This document shows positions 8,345 to 17,361 of a stretch of DNA of 64,000 nucleotides, piece after piece. Source of the DNA: Pseudomonadota bacterium (GTDB lineage: Bacteria; Pseudomonadota; Gammaproteobacteria; Burkholderiales; Thiobacillaceae); NCBI GenBank assembly GCA_021836225.1, contig JAKBJA010000133.1:124001-188000 (forward strand), read 5' to 3'. The notes below the pieces were generated by a model that saw only the letters and a program-made list of their open reading frames with translations, did no database searches and had not been told where the DNA came from. Positions within the stretch are counted from its first letter, which is position 1, and each line of letters begins with the position of its first letter. A program made the position numbers and the translations under genes.

Positions 8345-9736
8345 ATGGCCGCCATCCACTCCCTGACTGCAAATTCCGACCCCCAGCTGGCGCAGATGCG
8401 TCTGCCGCCGCACTCGCTGGAAGCCGAGCAGGCGGTGCTGGGCGGCCTGCTGCTCGACAACAGCGCATGGGACCGCATCGGCGACGTCGTGTCGGAGAGC
8501 GATTTCTACCGCCAGGATCATCGCCAGATCTTGCGCGCGATCGTGCGGCAGATCGCCGAGAACCGCCCGGCCGACGCCGTGACTGTGTCCGAGGCACTGC
8601 AATCCATGGGACAGCTTGAAAGCGTGGGGGGGCTGGCCTACATCGTCGCGCTGGCGAGCAATACGCCGTCTGCGGCCAACATTCGCCGCTATGCCGAAAT
8701 CGTGCGCGAGCGCTCGGTGATGCGGCGGCTTGCCGAGGTGGCGACCGGAATCGCCGACACCGCCTATGCGCCGGCCGGGCGTAGCGCCTCGCAGTTGCTC
8801 GACGAGGCCGAGGCCAAGGTGTTCGAGATCGCCGAATCAGGCAGCCGCGGGCAGGCGGGCTTCACCGAAATCAAGCCCCTGCTGAAGGAAGTGGTCGAGC
8901 GCATCGACGAGCTCTATCACCGCGACAACGATTCCGGCGTCACCGGCGTACCCACCGGTTTTCACGACCTCGACCAGAAAACCTCGGGCCTGCAGCCGGG
9001 CGATCTCATCATCGTCGCCGGGCGGCCGTCGATGGGCAAGACCGCCTTCTCGATCAATATCGCCGAAAACGTCGCACTCGACACCGGCCTCCCGGTGGCG
9101 GTGTTTTCGATGGAAATGGGTGGCGCCCAGCTGGTGATGCGGATGATCGGTTCGGTCGGCAAGCTCGACCAGCATCGTCTGCGTACGGGCAAGCTCGGCG
9201 AGGACGACTGGCAGCGCCTCACCTATGCGCTCGGCAAGCTCAACGAGGCGCCGGTCTTCATCGACGAGTCGCCAGGGCTCAACGTGCTGGAACTGCGCGC
9301 GCGTGCACGCCGCCTGATGCGCCAGTGCGGCAAGCTCGGCCTCATCGTGATCGACTATCTGCAGCTGATGTCGGGCAGCGGCGGGGGCGAAAACCGCGCC
9401 ACCGAAATTTCGGAAATCTCACGTGCGTTAAAGGGGCTGGCGAAAGAGCTGCACGTTCCGGTGATCGCGCTGTCGCAGCTGAACCGCGGGTTGGAGCAGC
9501 GCCCCAACAAGCGCCCGGTGATGTCCGACCTGCGCGAATCGGGCGCCATCGAACAGGATGCCGATGTCATCCTGTTCATCTATCGCGACGAGGTCTACAA
9601 CCCCGACACGCAGGACAAGGGTACGGCGGAAATCATCATCAGCAAACAGCGTAACGGCCCCATCGGCACGGTGCGGCTGGCCTTCCTCGGCGAATACACG
9701 CGCTTCGAAACGCTGGCGCAGCCGGGTTCATACTAA
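8345..9736 (+). CDS. dnaB: Replicative DNA helicase
   Basis: Hexameric 5'-3' helicase of the replication fork. 463 residues: the N-terminal DnaG-interacting domain (PPHSLEAEQAVLGGLLLDN), linker, and RecA-like domain with Walker A GRPSMGKTAF, Walker B LIVIDYLQLM and the arginine-finger region SDLRESGAIEQDADVILFIYR. No intein is inserted. The promoter probably lies in the 130 bases after the rplI terminator. Five bases separate it from alr. Confidence 0.97.
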   Translation: MAAIHSLTANSDPQLAQMRLPPHSLEAEQAVLGGLLLDNSAWDRIGDVVSESDFYRQDHRQILRAIVRQIAENRPADAVTVSEALQSMGQLESVGGLAYIVALASNTPSAANIRRYAEIVRERSVMRRLAEVATGIADTAYAPAGRSASQLLDEAEAKVFEIAESGSRGQAGFTEIKPLLKEVVERIDELYHRDNDSGVTGVPTGFHDLDQKTSGLQPGDLIIVAGRPSMGKTAFSINIAENVALDTGLPVAVFSMEMGGAQLVMRMIGSVGKLDQHRLRTGKLGEDDWQRLTYALGKLNEAPVFIDESPGLNVLELRARARRLMRQCGKLGLIVIDYLQLMSGSGGGENRATEISEISRALKGLAKELHVPVIALSQLNRGLEQRPNKRPVMSDLRESGAIEQDADVILFIYRDEVYNPDTQDKGTAEIIISKQRNGPIGTVRLAFLGEYTRFETLAQPGSY

Positions 9737-9741
9737 ACCCG

Positions 9742-10809
9742 ATGCGGCCCATCCAGGCGCGGATCTCGATCGGTGCGATGGCGCACAATCTGCGTGTGGC
9801 GCGCCGTCATGCCGGCGCGGCACGCGTGTTTGCAGTGGTCAAGGCCAATGCCTACGGCCACGGACTGTCGCGTGCGCGGCGCGCGCTGGCGGCCGCCGAC
9901 GGCTTTGCCGTGCTGACACTGGAAGAGGCCGCCAACCTGCGGCTGATGGGGGTGGAACAGCCCATCGTGCTGCTCGAAGGGCTGTTTGGCGCGGACGAAA
10001 TCGCCACCTGCGCGGAACTCGATCTGTGGCCGGTGCTGCACCACGCAGCGCAACTCGACTGGCTGCAACAGCAGCCGCCCGTGCGGCCCATTCAGGTCTT
10101 TCTCAAGTTCGACAGTGGCATGCACCGGCTGGGGTTTCCGCTCGCCGAGCACGCTGCCATCGTCGCGCGGACGAAAAGCCTGGCCGGGGTGGTTGGCATC
10201 ACCCTGATGACCCACTTTGCCCAGGCGGATGAAACCGCGGGCGTGGCCTGGCAGTTGCAACCGTTTCTGGATGAAATGTCGGCCTACGGCTTGCCGTGGA
10301 GCAGCGCCAACTCGGCGGCGCTGCTGCGCTATCCGGAGACCCTGGGAACCTGGGTGCGCCCAGGCCTGATGCTGTATGGCGCGTCGCCTTTTGCCGACGT
10401 GCCGGCCGCACAACTGGGGCTGCGGCCGGCGATGACGCTGCAATCGGAAATCATCGGCGTGCAGACGCTGCAGGCGGGCGAAGGGGTGGGGTACGGCCAG
10501 TTGTTTCGTGCCGATCGCCCCATGCGGGTTGGGGTAGTGGCCTGCGGCTATGCGGACGGCTATCCGCGCCATGCGCTGACGGGCACGCCGGTCCTTGTTG
10601 AGGGGCGAGTTAGCCGGATTCTGGGGCGGGTATCGATGGACATGCTGTGCGTGGACTTGAGCGAGTGTCCCGATGCCGGGGTGGGGAGCCCGGTCGTGTT
10701 GTGGGGCGAGGGACTGCCGGTGGATACGGTGGCCACAGCCGCGGGCACCAGCAGTTATGAACTGCTGTGTGCGCTGGCCGCGCGGGTTCCGGTGGAGGAG
10801 ACCGACTAG
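9742..10809 (+). CDS. alr: Alanine racemase
   Basis: PLP enzyme that interconverts L- and D-alanine for peptidoglycan. The 355-residue product carries the PLP-lysine motif VVKANAYGHG near residue 33 and, in the C-terminal beta domain, GRVSMDMLCVDL with the substrate-binding methionine region; GYADGYPRH is also typical. Follows dnaB after five bases, so likely the same transcript. Convergent with the rspA-like gene; a short dyad ACTAGGGC/GCCC..CCTAGT spans both stops. Confidence 0.95.
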   Translation: MRPIQARISIGAMAHNLRVARRHAGAARVFAVVKANAYGHGLSRARRALAAADGFAVLTLEEAANLRLMGVEQPIVLLEGLFGADEIATCAELDLWPVLHHAAQLDWLQQQPPVRPIQVFLKFDSGMHRLGFPLAEHAAIVARTKSLAGVVGITLMTHFAQADETAGVAWQLQPFLDEMSAYGLPWSSANSAALLRYPETLGTWVRPGLMLYGASPFADVPAAQLGLRPAMTLQSEIIGVQTLQAGEGVGYGQLFRADRPMRVGVVACGYADGYPRHALTGTPVLVEGRVSRILGRVSMDMLCVDLSECPDAGVGSPVVLWGEGLPVDTVATAAGTSSYELLCALAARVPVEETD

Positions 10810-10831
10810 GGCCTGTTAACGCGCCCCAAGC

Positions 10832-11194
10832 CTAGTGGGTCGTGCCGAACGAGGGGTCACGCGTGCCCGGCGGCAGCGGCAGCCCGGCATAGTGGCTGGC
10901 CTGGGCGATGGGTCCCAGCGGAAACAGCTTGTAAAGAAATTTGTGTCCACCCAGTCCCGCAAACTCCTCTTCCAGCGAATTCACCAGCATGCGCGCATTG
11001 ATCGTGCCGCCATGGTCGGCATAGCAGTCGCGCAGGTAGCGAATGATCGCCAGATGGTCGTCCGTCAATTCCAGACCGTCCTGCCGCGCCATCTCGATGG
11101 CCTGCTTCTCCGTCCAAGGATCCAGCTCGACGAGGTGCCCGCGCATCGTAGGATCCGCATGCTCCTGCGCCACCATTTTGTTGATGTCCAGCAT
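10832..11194 (-). CDS. DsrC/TusE-family protein lacking both C-terminal cysteines (RspA type)
   Basis: A 120-residue member of the DsrC/TusE/RspA superfamily: ARQDGLELTDDHLAIIRYLRDCY in the helical core and KFLYKLFPLGPIAQASHYAGLP at the C-terminal arm. DsrC has two redox cysteines in this arm and TusE keeps the penultimate one. Here the arm reads QASHYAGLPLPPGTRDPSFGTTH, with Ser and Thr where the cysteines should be, and the only cysteine in the protein is in the core (about residue 66). It therefore cannot act as a persulfide carrier by the known mechanism; cysteine-free members have been proposed to be regulatory. It is a single gene, convergent with alr, on the same strand as DUF4936 and ygfZ. 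Confidence 0.85.
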   Translation of the reverse strand: MLDINKMVAQEHADPTMRGHLVELDPWTEKQAIEMARQDGLELTDDHLAIIRYLRDCYADHGGTINARMLVNSLEEEFAGLGGHKFLYKLFPLGPIAQASHYAGLPLPPGTRDPSFGTTH

Positions 11195-11292
11195 GATGAA
11201 CTCCTTGAGTGCAAAGGATGGCTTTATTTATAGGATGCGCGCGCAGAAAACCCAACCATCCGGTCCCAGGGCGAATACCCTGAAGCGGTGAT

Positions 11293-11604
11293 TCAGCAGC
11301 GCGGATCGGTCGATCCGGGCGTCCTGCTGTCGGTGGGGGAGAAACACTCAAGATGCCGTTCACCCCGGGTGAATGCCGCACAGCCGAGGCTGCGCACGGC
11401 CGCATCCAGGGCCGACGTGAACGCCGCATAGTCGGCGATGTCCGCGTAGACCTCCATCCACATCGCGAAGTCGTCGCACCGGCGGAGACGGCGGGGTGGC
11501 TGGGCGCAGTGACCCGCCATCATCCCCAGCAAGGCATCGATCCTGCCGGCGGCCGTGGCTTCCTGTGCGGGATCGATGCGGTAGTAGATATAGGCGTGTT
11601 TCAC
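11293..11604 (-). CDS. DUF4936 family protein
   Basis: A 103-residue soluble protein starting MKHAYIYYRIDPAQE, with a WMEVYADIADYAAFTSALDAAV segment, resembling the betaproteobacterial DUF4936 family (ferredoxin-like alpha/beta, related in shape to small antibiotic-monooxygenase-like folds). Three residue features stand out: a CRRLRR-type basic patch, several cysteines, and a variable tail. Function unknown. It directly follows ygfZ (adjacent stop and start), the usual arrangement in this group, so a link to YgfZ is likely. Confidence 0.7.
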   Translation of the reverse strand: MKHAYIYYRIDPAQEATAAGRIDALLGMMAGHCAQPPRRLRRCDDFAMWMEVYADIADYAAFTSALDAAVRSLGCAAFTRGERHLECFSPTDSRTPGSTDPRC

Positions 11605-12633
11605 CTATTCCGGCAGCGCGTAGGGCAGGGGTTTCAGGGCCAGCGCGGCGCCGTCGGCGGATTTCAGATGCAGGGTCTGCGTGCTCGCGCTTTCGACCTG
11701 GGCGACAGCCAGCACATCGAAGCCGCCGGCCGGCGCCGGGGCTGCGTTGACCACGGTGCCGGTGGCCTGGCCCTCGATGTCGGCGCTGTACAGGTTGTCG
11801 CCGGGTGCGGCTTCGGCCTCCACGTGCGCAAGGAACATGCGGCGCTTGAGCTTGCCCAGATACTGGCTGCGCGCGACGATTTCCTGGCCTGTGTAGCAGC
11901 CCTTCTGGAAATTGACGCCGCCGATGACTTCGAGATTGACCATCTGCGGCACGAACTGCTCCTGCGTGGCGGCGACGATCATCGGAATGCCGGCATTGAG
12001 CCGCAGCCAGTCCCATACCGGGGCGCCGACCGGGGTGGCCGACTGGCGCAGCACCTGCCACACGGCCGCGGCGCGTTCGGGCGTGACCGACAGCACGAAC
12101 TTGTCGGCGCCGACGCGGACCACTTGGCCGGCCTCGCCGTAGGCTGTGCGCAGGACGGCGTCCGGAACCGCGCCCATCGCGGCGCTCACCGCCGCCAGCG
12201 CCAGCGGGCCGGCCACCACCAGCCGTACGTTTTCGTCGCTGGCGTCGCGCCCCTGCACCTTGGCGCGCAGGATGAACATCGACAGGCGCTTCAGCACGCC
12301 TGGAAGGATGTCGCCGGAGAGCTGCAGGCAGGTATCCTCGCCCTGTCGCCACATCAGGAAATTGCCGAGCAGACGCCCCTTCGGGTTGCAGAAGCCGCTC
12401 CACTGCGCAGTGTCGGCATGCAGGCTGCGCACATCGTTGGTAAGCTGGCCCTGCAGGAACGCGGCGGTGTCCTCGCCGCGGAACGCGATCATGCCGAGCT
12501 GCGACAAATCCGCCACAATGGTGCCGTCTGCAGCGGCAGCGCGTTCGGCCGCCGGATCGCCATAGTGGAGCACGGTACTGCCTTCGATTACTGCGCCTTG
12601 GGATTGCAGAAGATTTTTCCAGGAATCGATCAC
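11605..12633 (-). CDS. ygfZ: Folate-binding protein YgfZ (GcvT-like, Fe-S cluster maintenance)
   Basis: Tetrahydrofolate-binding protein that supports synthesis or repair of [4Fe-4S] enzymes such as MiaB. 342 residues with a GcvT-like fold; the family motif K-G-C-Y-T-G-Q-E is present in NFQKGCYTGQEIVARSQYLG, including the essential cysteine. N-terminal LSQLGMIAFRGEDTAAFLQGQLTNDV is also characteristic. Divergent from ygfX, the same neighbourhood seen in Escherichia coli. Confidence 0.93.
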   Translation of the reverse strand: MIDSWKNLLQSQGAVIEGSTVLHYGDPAAERAAAADGTIVADLSQLGMIAFRGEDTAAFLQGQLTNDVRSLHADTAQWSGFCNPKGRLLGNFLMWRQGEDTCLQLSGDILPGVLKRLSMFILRAKVQGRDASDENVRLVVAGPLALAAVSAAMGAVPDAVLRTAYGEAGQVVRVGADKFVLSVTPERAAAVWQVLRQSATPVGAPVWDWLRLNAGIPMIVAATQEQFVPQMVNLEVIGGVNFQKGCYTGQEIVARSQYLGKLKRRMFLAHVEAEAAPGDNLYSADIEGQATGTVVNAAPAPAGGFDVLAVAQVESASTQTLHLKSADGAALALKPLPYALPE

Positions 12634-12685
12634 GATGCGTTCCAGTCAGAGAGGGATGTGATGAAGGCCAAAAGTGTACACGCGG

Positions 12686-13117
12686 ATGCGCGAGATTGAA
12701 CTCAAACCCTCACGCCTGTTGGGGCTGTTGCTGCTGGGTGGGGTAGGGCTGGCGCTGGCTGCCATCCTGCTTGCGGAGGTACCGGCTGCAGCCGCGTTTG
12801 CGCTGGGGGTCGTCGTGATCGGGCTGGGTTTGTGGGGCTGGCGGCAGGCAGCACCGACGTCGAGCTTGCGCATTGCGCCAGACGGCCGCCTGCAATGCCT
12901 GGACGATGCCGCTGAATGGCACGATGCCGAGGTGCTGGACGACAGTTTTGTCTCGACCGCATTGATCGTGGTGCGCTACCGCACGGCAGACCGTCAGGTA
13001 CGTGCCCTGACGCTGTTGCCCGACAGTGCGGATGCCGATACGTTGCGCCGTCTCAGGGTGTCGCTTCGCTGGGCACGCCGCACACGCTCGGACACATCGT
13101 TCCCGGACGCGGGTTGA
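12686..13117 (+). CDS. ygfX: YgfX-family membrane protein (CptA-like)
   Basis: A 143-residue protein with two adjacent N-terminal membrane segments ([19 protein letters not shown] and [19 protein letters not shown]) and a soluble C-terminal half. This layout, the start [13 protein letters not shown], and the position divergent from ygfZ fit the YgfX/CptA family, which in E. coli is paired with SdhE (ygfY). No sdhE is next to it here. A GTG four codons upstream (12674) is an alternative start. The 3' end overlaps the convergent nadB by 65 bases. Confidence 0.65.
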   Translation: MREIELKPSRLLGLLLLGGVGLALAAILLAEVPAAAAFALGVVVIGLGLWGWRQAAPTSSLRIAPDGRLQCLDDAAEWHDAEVLDDSFVSTALIVVRYRTADRQVRALTLLPDSADADTLRRLRVSLRWARRTRSDTSFPDAG

Positions 13118-14678
13118 GCACGGTATTTCCGGCGATCGGCAGGGTTTCGGGGTAGTCGCGGCTGAAATGCAGGCCGCGGCTTTCCTGCCGCAACTGGGCC
13201 GAGCGGATGATGAGGTCGGCACTTTGCACCAGGTTGCGCAGTTCGATCAGGTCGTTGCTGACGCGGAAATTGCGGTAGAACTCGTCGATTTCGGCGCGCA
13301 GCAGCCGGATGCGGTGCGACGCGCGCGCCAGCCGCTTGTTGGTGCGCACGATGCCGACGTAATCCCACATGAAGCGGCGCAGTTCGTCCCAGTTGTGCGA
13401 GATCACCACCTCCTCGTCGGGGTCGGTGACGCGAGACGCGTCCCATGGCGGCAGGCTGAGCGAGGGGGCGGGCGGCGTGGCCAGGATGTCGCGGGCGGCG
13501 GCGTGGCCGAACACCAGGCATTCCAGCAGCGAGTTGGAGGCCAGCCGGTTGGCCCCGTGCAGCCCGGTGAAGGTGACTTCGCCGACCGCATGCAGGTTGC
13601 ACAGGTCGGTACGCGCGTCGGTGTCGGTGACGACGCCGCCGCAAGTGTAGTGCGCGGCGGGCACCACCGGGATCGGCTGGCGCGTGATGTCGATGCCGAG
13701 CTCCAGGCAGCGGGCGTAGATGGTCGGGAAGTGCTCGCGCACGAAGTCGGCCGGTTTGTGGCTGATGTCGAGATAGACGCAGTCGAGGCCGCGTTTCTTC
13801 ATCTCGAAGTCGATCGCGCGCGCCACGATGTCGCGCGGCGCGAGTTCGGCGCGCTCGTCATGGAACTGCATGAAGCGGCTGCCGTCGGGCAGCAGCAGAT
13901 GGCCGCCCTCGCCGCGCACCGCCTCGGTGATGAGGAAGGACTTGGCGTGCGGGTGGTACAGGCAGGTCGGGTGGAACTGCACGAATTCCAGGTTGGCCAC
14001 CCGGCAGCCGGCGCGCCATGCCATGGCGATGCCGTCGCCGGTCGAGGTGTCGGGATTGGTCGTGTAGAGGTAGACCTTGCCGGCGCCGCCGGTGGCGAGC
14101 ACGGTATGGCCGGCAGCGAAGGTCTCGACCTCTCCGGTGCCCTTGTTCAGGGCGTAGGCGCCGTGGATCTGCCGTTCCTGGCCGCCGGCGCGCTTGCCGG
14201 TGATGAGGTCGATGGCGACGTGCTGCTCGAAGGTCTCGATATTGGGGTGGGCACGCACACGGTCGAGCAGGCTGGTCTGCACCGCATGGCCGGTGGCGTC
14301 GGCCGCGTGCACCACGCGGCGCTTGGAATGCCCGCCTTCGCGTGCCAGGTGGAGCCCGCCAGGCGCCTGCGGATCGGGGGTGAAGGCGACACCGTTGGCG
14401 GTCAGCCAAGCGATCATGTCACGGGCCTGGCTGGCCACCAGCCGGGTGACCGCCTCATCGCACAGGCCGGCGCCGGCGACCAGGGTGTCGTGCACGTGCG
14501 CCTCGACCGAGTCGCCGCTGTCGACCGCGGCCGCGATCCCGCCCTGCGCCCAGTCGCTGGCACCGTCGGTCATCTGGCGCTTGGTGACAATGGCGACGCG
14601 GCGCTGGTCGGCGAGCTTGAGCGCGGTGGTCAGCGCGGCGAGGCCGCTGCCGAGGATGAGGACGTCGTGTCTGTGCAT
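13053..14678 (-). CDS. nadB: L-aspartate oxidase
   Basis: FAD enzyme that oxidises aspartate to iminoaspartate, the first step of de novo NAD synthesis. 541 residues: FAD-binding [14 protein letters not shown] at the N-terminus, [45 protein letters not shown], and [26 protein letters not shown] with the succinate dehydrogenase/fumarate reductase family motifs. The active-site REGGHSKRR segment is intact. Monocistronic on the minus strand; divergent from rpoE. Confidence 0.95.
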   Translation of the reverse strand: MHRHDVLILGSGLAALTTALKLADQRRVAIVTKRQMTDGASDWAQGGIAAAVDSGDSVEAHVHDTLVAGAGLCDEAVTRLVASQARDMIAWLTANGVAFTPDPQAPGGLHLAREGGHSKRRVVHAADATGHAVQTSLLDRVRAHPNIETFEQHVAIDLITGKRAGGQERQIHGAYALNKGTGEVETFAAGHTVLATGGAGKVYLYTTNPDTSTGDGIAMAWRAGCRVANLEFVQFHPTCLYHPHAKSFLITEAVRGEGGHLLLPDGSRFMQFHDERAELAPRDIVARAIDFEMKKRGLDCVYLDISHKPADFVREHFPTIYARCLELGIDITRQPIPVVPAAHYTCGGVVTDTDARTDLCNLHAVGEVTFTGLHGANRLASNSLLECLVFGHAAARDILATPPAPSLSLPPWDASRVTDPDEEVVISHNWDELRRFMWDYVGIVRTNKRLARASHRIRLLRAEIDEFYRNFRVSNDLIELRNLVQSADLIIRSAQLRQESRGLHFSRDYPETLPIAGNTVLNPRPGTMCPSVCGVPSEATP

Positions 14679-14733
14679 GGTGGTCGGGCGATGATAGCAG
14701 GCTTGGGTCGTGCCAGAATAACCCTGTTCGGGG

Positions 14734-14761
14734 TGAACTTTTCTGCCCCGATCCGCTCACA
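14734..14761 (+). promoter_or_regulatory. Sigma-E-type promoter upstream of rpoE
   Basis: TGAACTT at 14734-14740 and TCACA at 14757-14761 are separated by 16 bases, close to the sigma-E consensus (GGAACTT, 16 bases, TCnnA). It lies 58 bases before rpoE and suggests autoregulation, as known for rpoE in other proteobacteria. TATACT near 14784 could be an additional sigma-70 -10 element. Confidence 0.55.
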
Positions 14762-14819
14762 CGTTCCGGAAGGTGCGGTCACGTATACTTTCAACACAAA
14801 CAAAAAGCAGTAGGGAGAT

Positions 14820-15416
14820 ATGTCGGACCGCGAACTGGATCAGGTGTTGGTCGAACGCGCCCAGCAGGGTGACAAGCGCGCTTTCGAGCTGTTGGTGAGC
14901 AAGTATCACCGCAAGCTCGGGCGGCTGTTGTCGCGCATGGTGCGGGATGCGGCAGAGGTGGAAGATATTACGCAGGAAGCTTTTATCAAGGCCTATCGCG
15001 CGCTGCCTGGATTCCGCGGCGAGAGTGCCTTTTACACCTGGCTGTACCGCATTGCCGTGAATACCGCCAAGAATTACCTGGTCGCGCACAAGCGCATGCC
15101 GGTGTCGAGCGATGTTCAGGCGGAAGATGCGGAGAATTACGAGGACGGCGACCTGCTGCGCGATATTGCGACGCCGGAAGCGGAACTTCAGACCAAGCAG
15201 ATCGCCAAAGCAGTCAATGAGGCGGTCGATGCGTTGCCCGAGGAATTGAGGACAGCCATCACGCTGCGCGAGATCGAAGGCATGAGTTACGAGGAAATCG
15301 CGCAGATGATGGACTGCCCGATCGGTACCGTGCGCTCGCGGATCTTCCGCGCGCGCGAGGCCATCGCCGAAAAGATACGCCCGATGCTGGGCACCAGTCA
15401 GGACAAAAGGTGGTAA
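14820..15416 (+). CDS. rpoE: RNA polymerase sigma factor RpoE (AlgU type)
   Basis: Extracytoplasmic-function sigma factor for envelope stress. 198 residues with region 2 ([56 protein letters not shown]) and region 4 ([42 protein letters not shown]), nearly canonical. AGGGAG precedes the ATG. First gene of rpoE-rseA-rseB-rseC-mucD; its stop is followed within two bases by rseA. Confidence 0.97.
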   Translation: MSDRELDQVLVERAQQGDKRAFELLVSKYHRKLGRLLSRMVRDAAEVEDITQEAFIKAYRALPGFRGESAFYTWLYRIAVNTAKNYLVAHKRMPVSSDVQAEDAENYEDGDLLRDIATPEAELQTKQIAKAVNEAVDALPEELRTAITLREIEGMSYEEIAQMMDCPIGTVRSRIFRAREAIAEKIRPMLGTSQDKRW

Positions 15417-15418
15417 TC

Positions 15419-15964
15419 ATGTCAGCACTTCTTAAAACCGATACCCTTCCCCGGCCTGAACAGGCCGAAGACAACTGGCGTCTGCTGCTCTCCGCCGCGC
15501 TGGATGGCGAAACGGAACGGGCCGAAACGGAGGACTGCATCACGGTCCTGAAACGCGATGGGGATTTGCGACAGAGCTGGTCGGAATACCATTTGATCGG
15601 CGATCTGATGCGGGGCGAGGCGCCTACGCAGGAGGGCTTCATGGCACGTTTCTCGGCGCGGCTGGCAGCCGAGCCGACCGTGCTTGCGCCGCGCCGGAGC
15701 GTGTGGCCGCAGCGGGTTGCCGTGGCGTCGTTTGCCTCGCTCGCGGTCTGGGGCGCGATCTCGCTCACCAGAATGATGTCGGATGAGCCTGCCACGCTGC
15801 CCATGGCGACGGCGCCAGGCTTTCAGCAGGCTTCGCTGTCGTCGGAGTCGGCAAGCGAAGACGCCCGGTTTACGCCCTATCTGGTGGCGCATCAGGAATT
15901 CGCCCCGATGACGGTGGTTTCCCCCTATCAGCCTGCGGTGGCCGTTGCGGTGGAGCCGCGCTGA
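15419..15964 (+). CDS. rseA: Anti-sigma-E factor RseA (MucA-like)
   Basis: Inner-membrane anti-sigma factor that sequesters RpoE. 181 residues: a cytoplasmic N-terminal RseA domain ([25 protein letters not shown]... [13 protein letters not shown]), one membrane segment near residues 100-118 ([17 protein letters not shown]), and a short periplasmic tail. ATG at 15419 is preferred over an upstream GTG at 15410 that overlaps the rpoE stop. The stop overlaps the rseB start. Confidence 0.88.
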   Translation: MSALLKTDTLPRPEQAEDNWRLLLSAALDGETERAETEDCITVLKRDGDLRQSWSEYHLIGDLMRGEAPTQEGFMARFSARLAAEPTVLAPRRSVWPQRVAVASFASLAVWGAISLTRMMSDEPATLPMATAPGFQQASLSSESASEDARFTPYLVAHQEFAPMTVVSPYQPAVAVAVEPR

Positions 15965-16911
15965 TGCGAGCACTGGCTGTCTGGCGGCAGGGTTGGCTGG
16001 TTGCGGGATTTGCCGGGCTGGTATTCTTCTCCGGCGGGGCGCGTGCCGATGCCGCGGCCGACTGGCTCGACCGCGCAGCGAGTGCGGCCAAACAGCAGAA
16101 TTACAGCGGCGTCTATGTCTACCATCACGGCGAGCACGTCGAGGTGCTGCGCGTGCTGCACCGTACCGATGCGAATGGCGAGCAGGCAAAAGTCGAAGTC
16201 ATGGATGGTACGTCACGCCAGTTCCTGCGTATCAATAACGACGTGTACTGCCACTTGCCGGACGGCAAACATGTGCAACTTGAGCGCAATGCGCTGCGCC
16301 GTTTCTTCCCCGACTTGCTGCCGGCCCAGCCGGCCAGCCTGCTTGATTTTTACGAGGCGAAACTGGGTGGAATCGAGCGCGTCGCAGGGCGTTCCTGCCA
16401 GGTGGTGACGCTGTCACCGCGCGATGGGTATCGGTATGCCTACAATCTGTGGCTGGACAAGCGCACAGCATTGCCGCTCAAGGCGCGTGTCGTCAACGAC
16501 AGTGGCAGCGTGATCTCGATGTTCGTTTTCTCCGAAATCCAGATTGGCAAGGCGCCGGACATCCGCAACGACATGGCAGGGAAAATCATCCAGAAAATCC
16601 ATTCCGACAAACCTGTCGTGAGTGCCTGGAGCGTGACGCCGCCACCCGGATACGAGAAGGTGCAGGAGGCGGTGCGTTCGCTGCCGGGCAAACGGGCACC
16701 GGTTACCCATCTGGTGTTTTCGGATGGCCTGAGCGTATTGTCGATGTTCGTCGAACCGGAGGATCCGCAGGTGCAAAGCCTGCACGGCCTGTCGGCCGAA
16801 GGCGCGATCGGCATCTATGCCCGCGAGGTCGACGGCTACATCGTGACGACGCTGGGCGAGGTGCCGAACATGGCGCTGATCGAAACCGGCAATTCGGCGA
16901 CAAGGAAGTAA
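15964..16911 (+). CDS. rseB: Sigma-E regulatory protein RseB (MucB)
   Basis: Periplasmic protein that binds RseA and protects it from cleavage until envelope signals arrive. 315 residues with an N-terminal signal peptide ending near ARADA, the LolA-like domain starting at DWLDRAASAAKQQNYSGVYVYHHG, and the C-terminal domain including VVSAWSVTPPPGYEKVQEAVRSLP and HLVFSDGLSVLSMFVEP. TGATG overlap with rseA shows translational coupling. Confidence 0.93.
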   Translation: MRALAVWRQGWLVAGFAGLVFFSGGARADAAADWLDRAASAAKQQNYSGVYVYHHGEHVEVLRVLHRTDANGEQAKVEVMDGTSRQFLRINNDVYCHLPDGKHVQLERNALRRFFPDLLPAQPASLLDFYEAKLGGIERVAGRSCQVVTLSPRDGYRYAYNLWLDKRTALPLKARVVNDSGSVISMFVFSEIQIGKAPDIRNDMAGKIIQKIHSDKPVVSAWSVTPPPGYEKVQEAVRSLPGKRAPVTHLVFSDGLSVLSMFVEPEDPQVQSLHGLSAEGAIGIYAREVDGYIVTTLGEVPNMALIETGNSATRK

Positions 16912-16920
16912 GGGCTGCCC

Positions 16921-17361
16921 ATGCTGGAACAGACGGCCGAAGTCATACGTACCGCATCCGACGGCGTCTGGGTGCAGGCGGTCGAGCCCTCGGGCTGCGG
17001 CACCTGCGGCGGCCAGGGGTGTTCGTCGCGCCGCATCGCCGAACTTTTCCAGCGCAAGCCCCGGAATTTTCTGGTCGACTGCGACCTGGCCCTGGCACCC
17101 GGGGATCGCGTCGTCGTCGGGATTGCCGATGGCAGCGTGCTCAAAAGCGCATTGCGTGTCTACGGCCTGCCGCTGGGCCTGATGCTGGCCGGCGCGTTGC
17201 TGGCGCAGGCCATCCAGCCCGGTGACGGATCCGCGCTCGTTGGCATGCTGGTCGGGGGCGCGGTGGGCTGGGTGGCGGCGCGAGGCGGCCGGACGGCGCG
17301 CCCGGTGGTACTCCGACGCGAAGACAAAATCCTGTTTCAAATGATGAAAGGACAGCCATGA
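16921..17361 (+). CDS. rseC: RseC/MucC-family positive regulator of sigma E
   Basis: Inner-membrane protein of the RseC/MucC family (also linked to reduction of SoxR). 146 residues: a cysteine-rich N-terminal motif CGTCGGQGCSSRR near residue 26, then two membrane segments (LPLGLMLAGALLAQAI and VGMLVGGAVGWVAA). Length and layout are normal. The last codons overlap the start of mucD by four bases. Confidence 0.88.
   Translation: MLEQTAEVIRTASDGVWVQAVEPSGCGTCGGQGCSSRRIAELFQRKPRNFLVDCDLALAPGDRVVVGIADGSVLKSALRVYGLPLGLMLAGALLAQAIQPGDGSALVGMLVGGAVGWVAARGGRTARPVVLRREDKILFQMMKGQP

Noticed and set aside
10805..10836. ACTAGGGC...GCCC..CCTAGT dyad as a bidirectional terminator between alr and the rspA-like gene
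   Set aside because: Stem is short and interrupted, loop is long, and no T-run follows on either strand.
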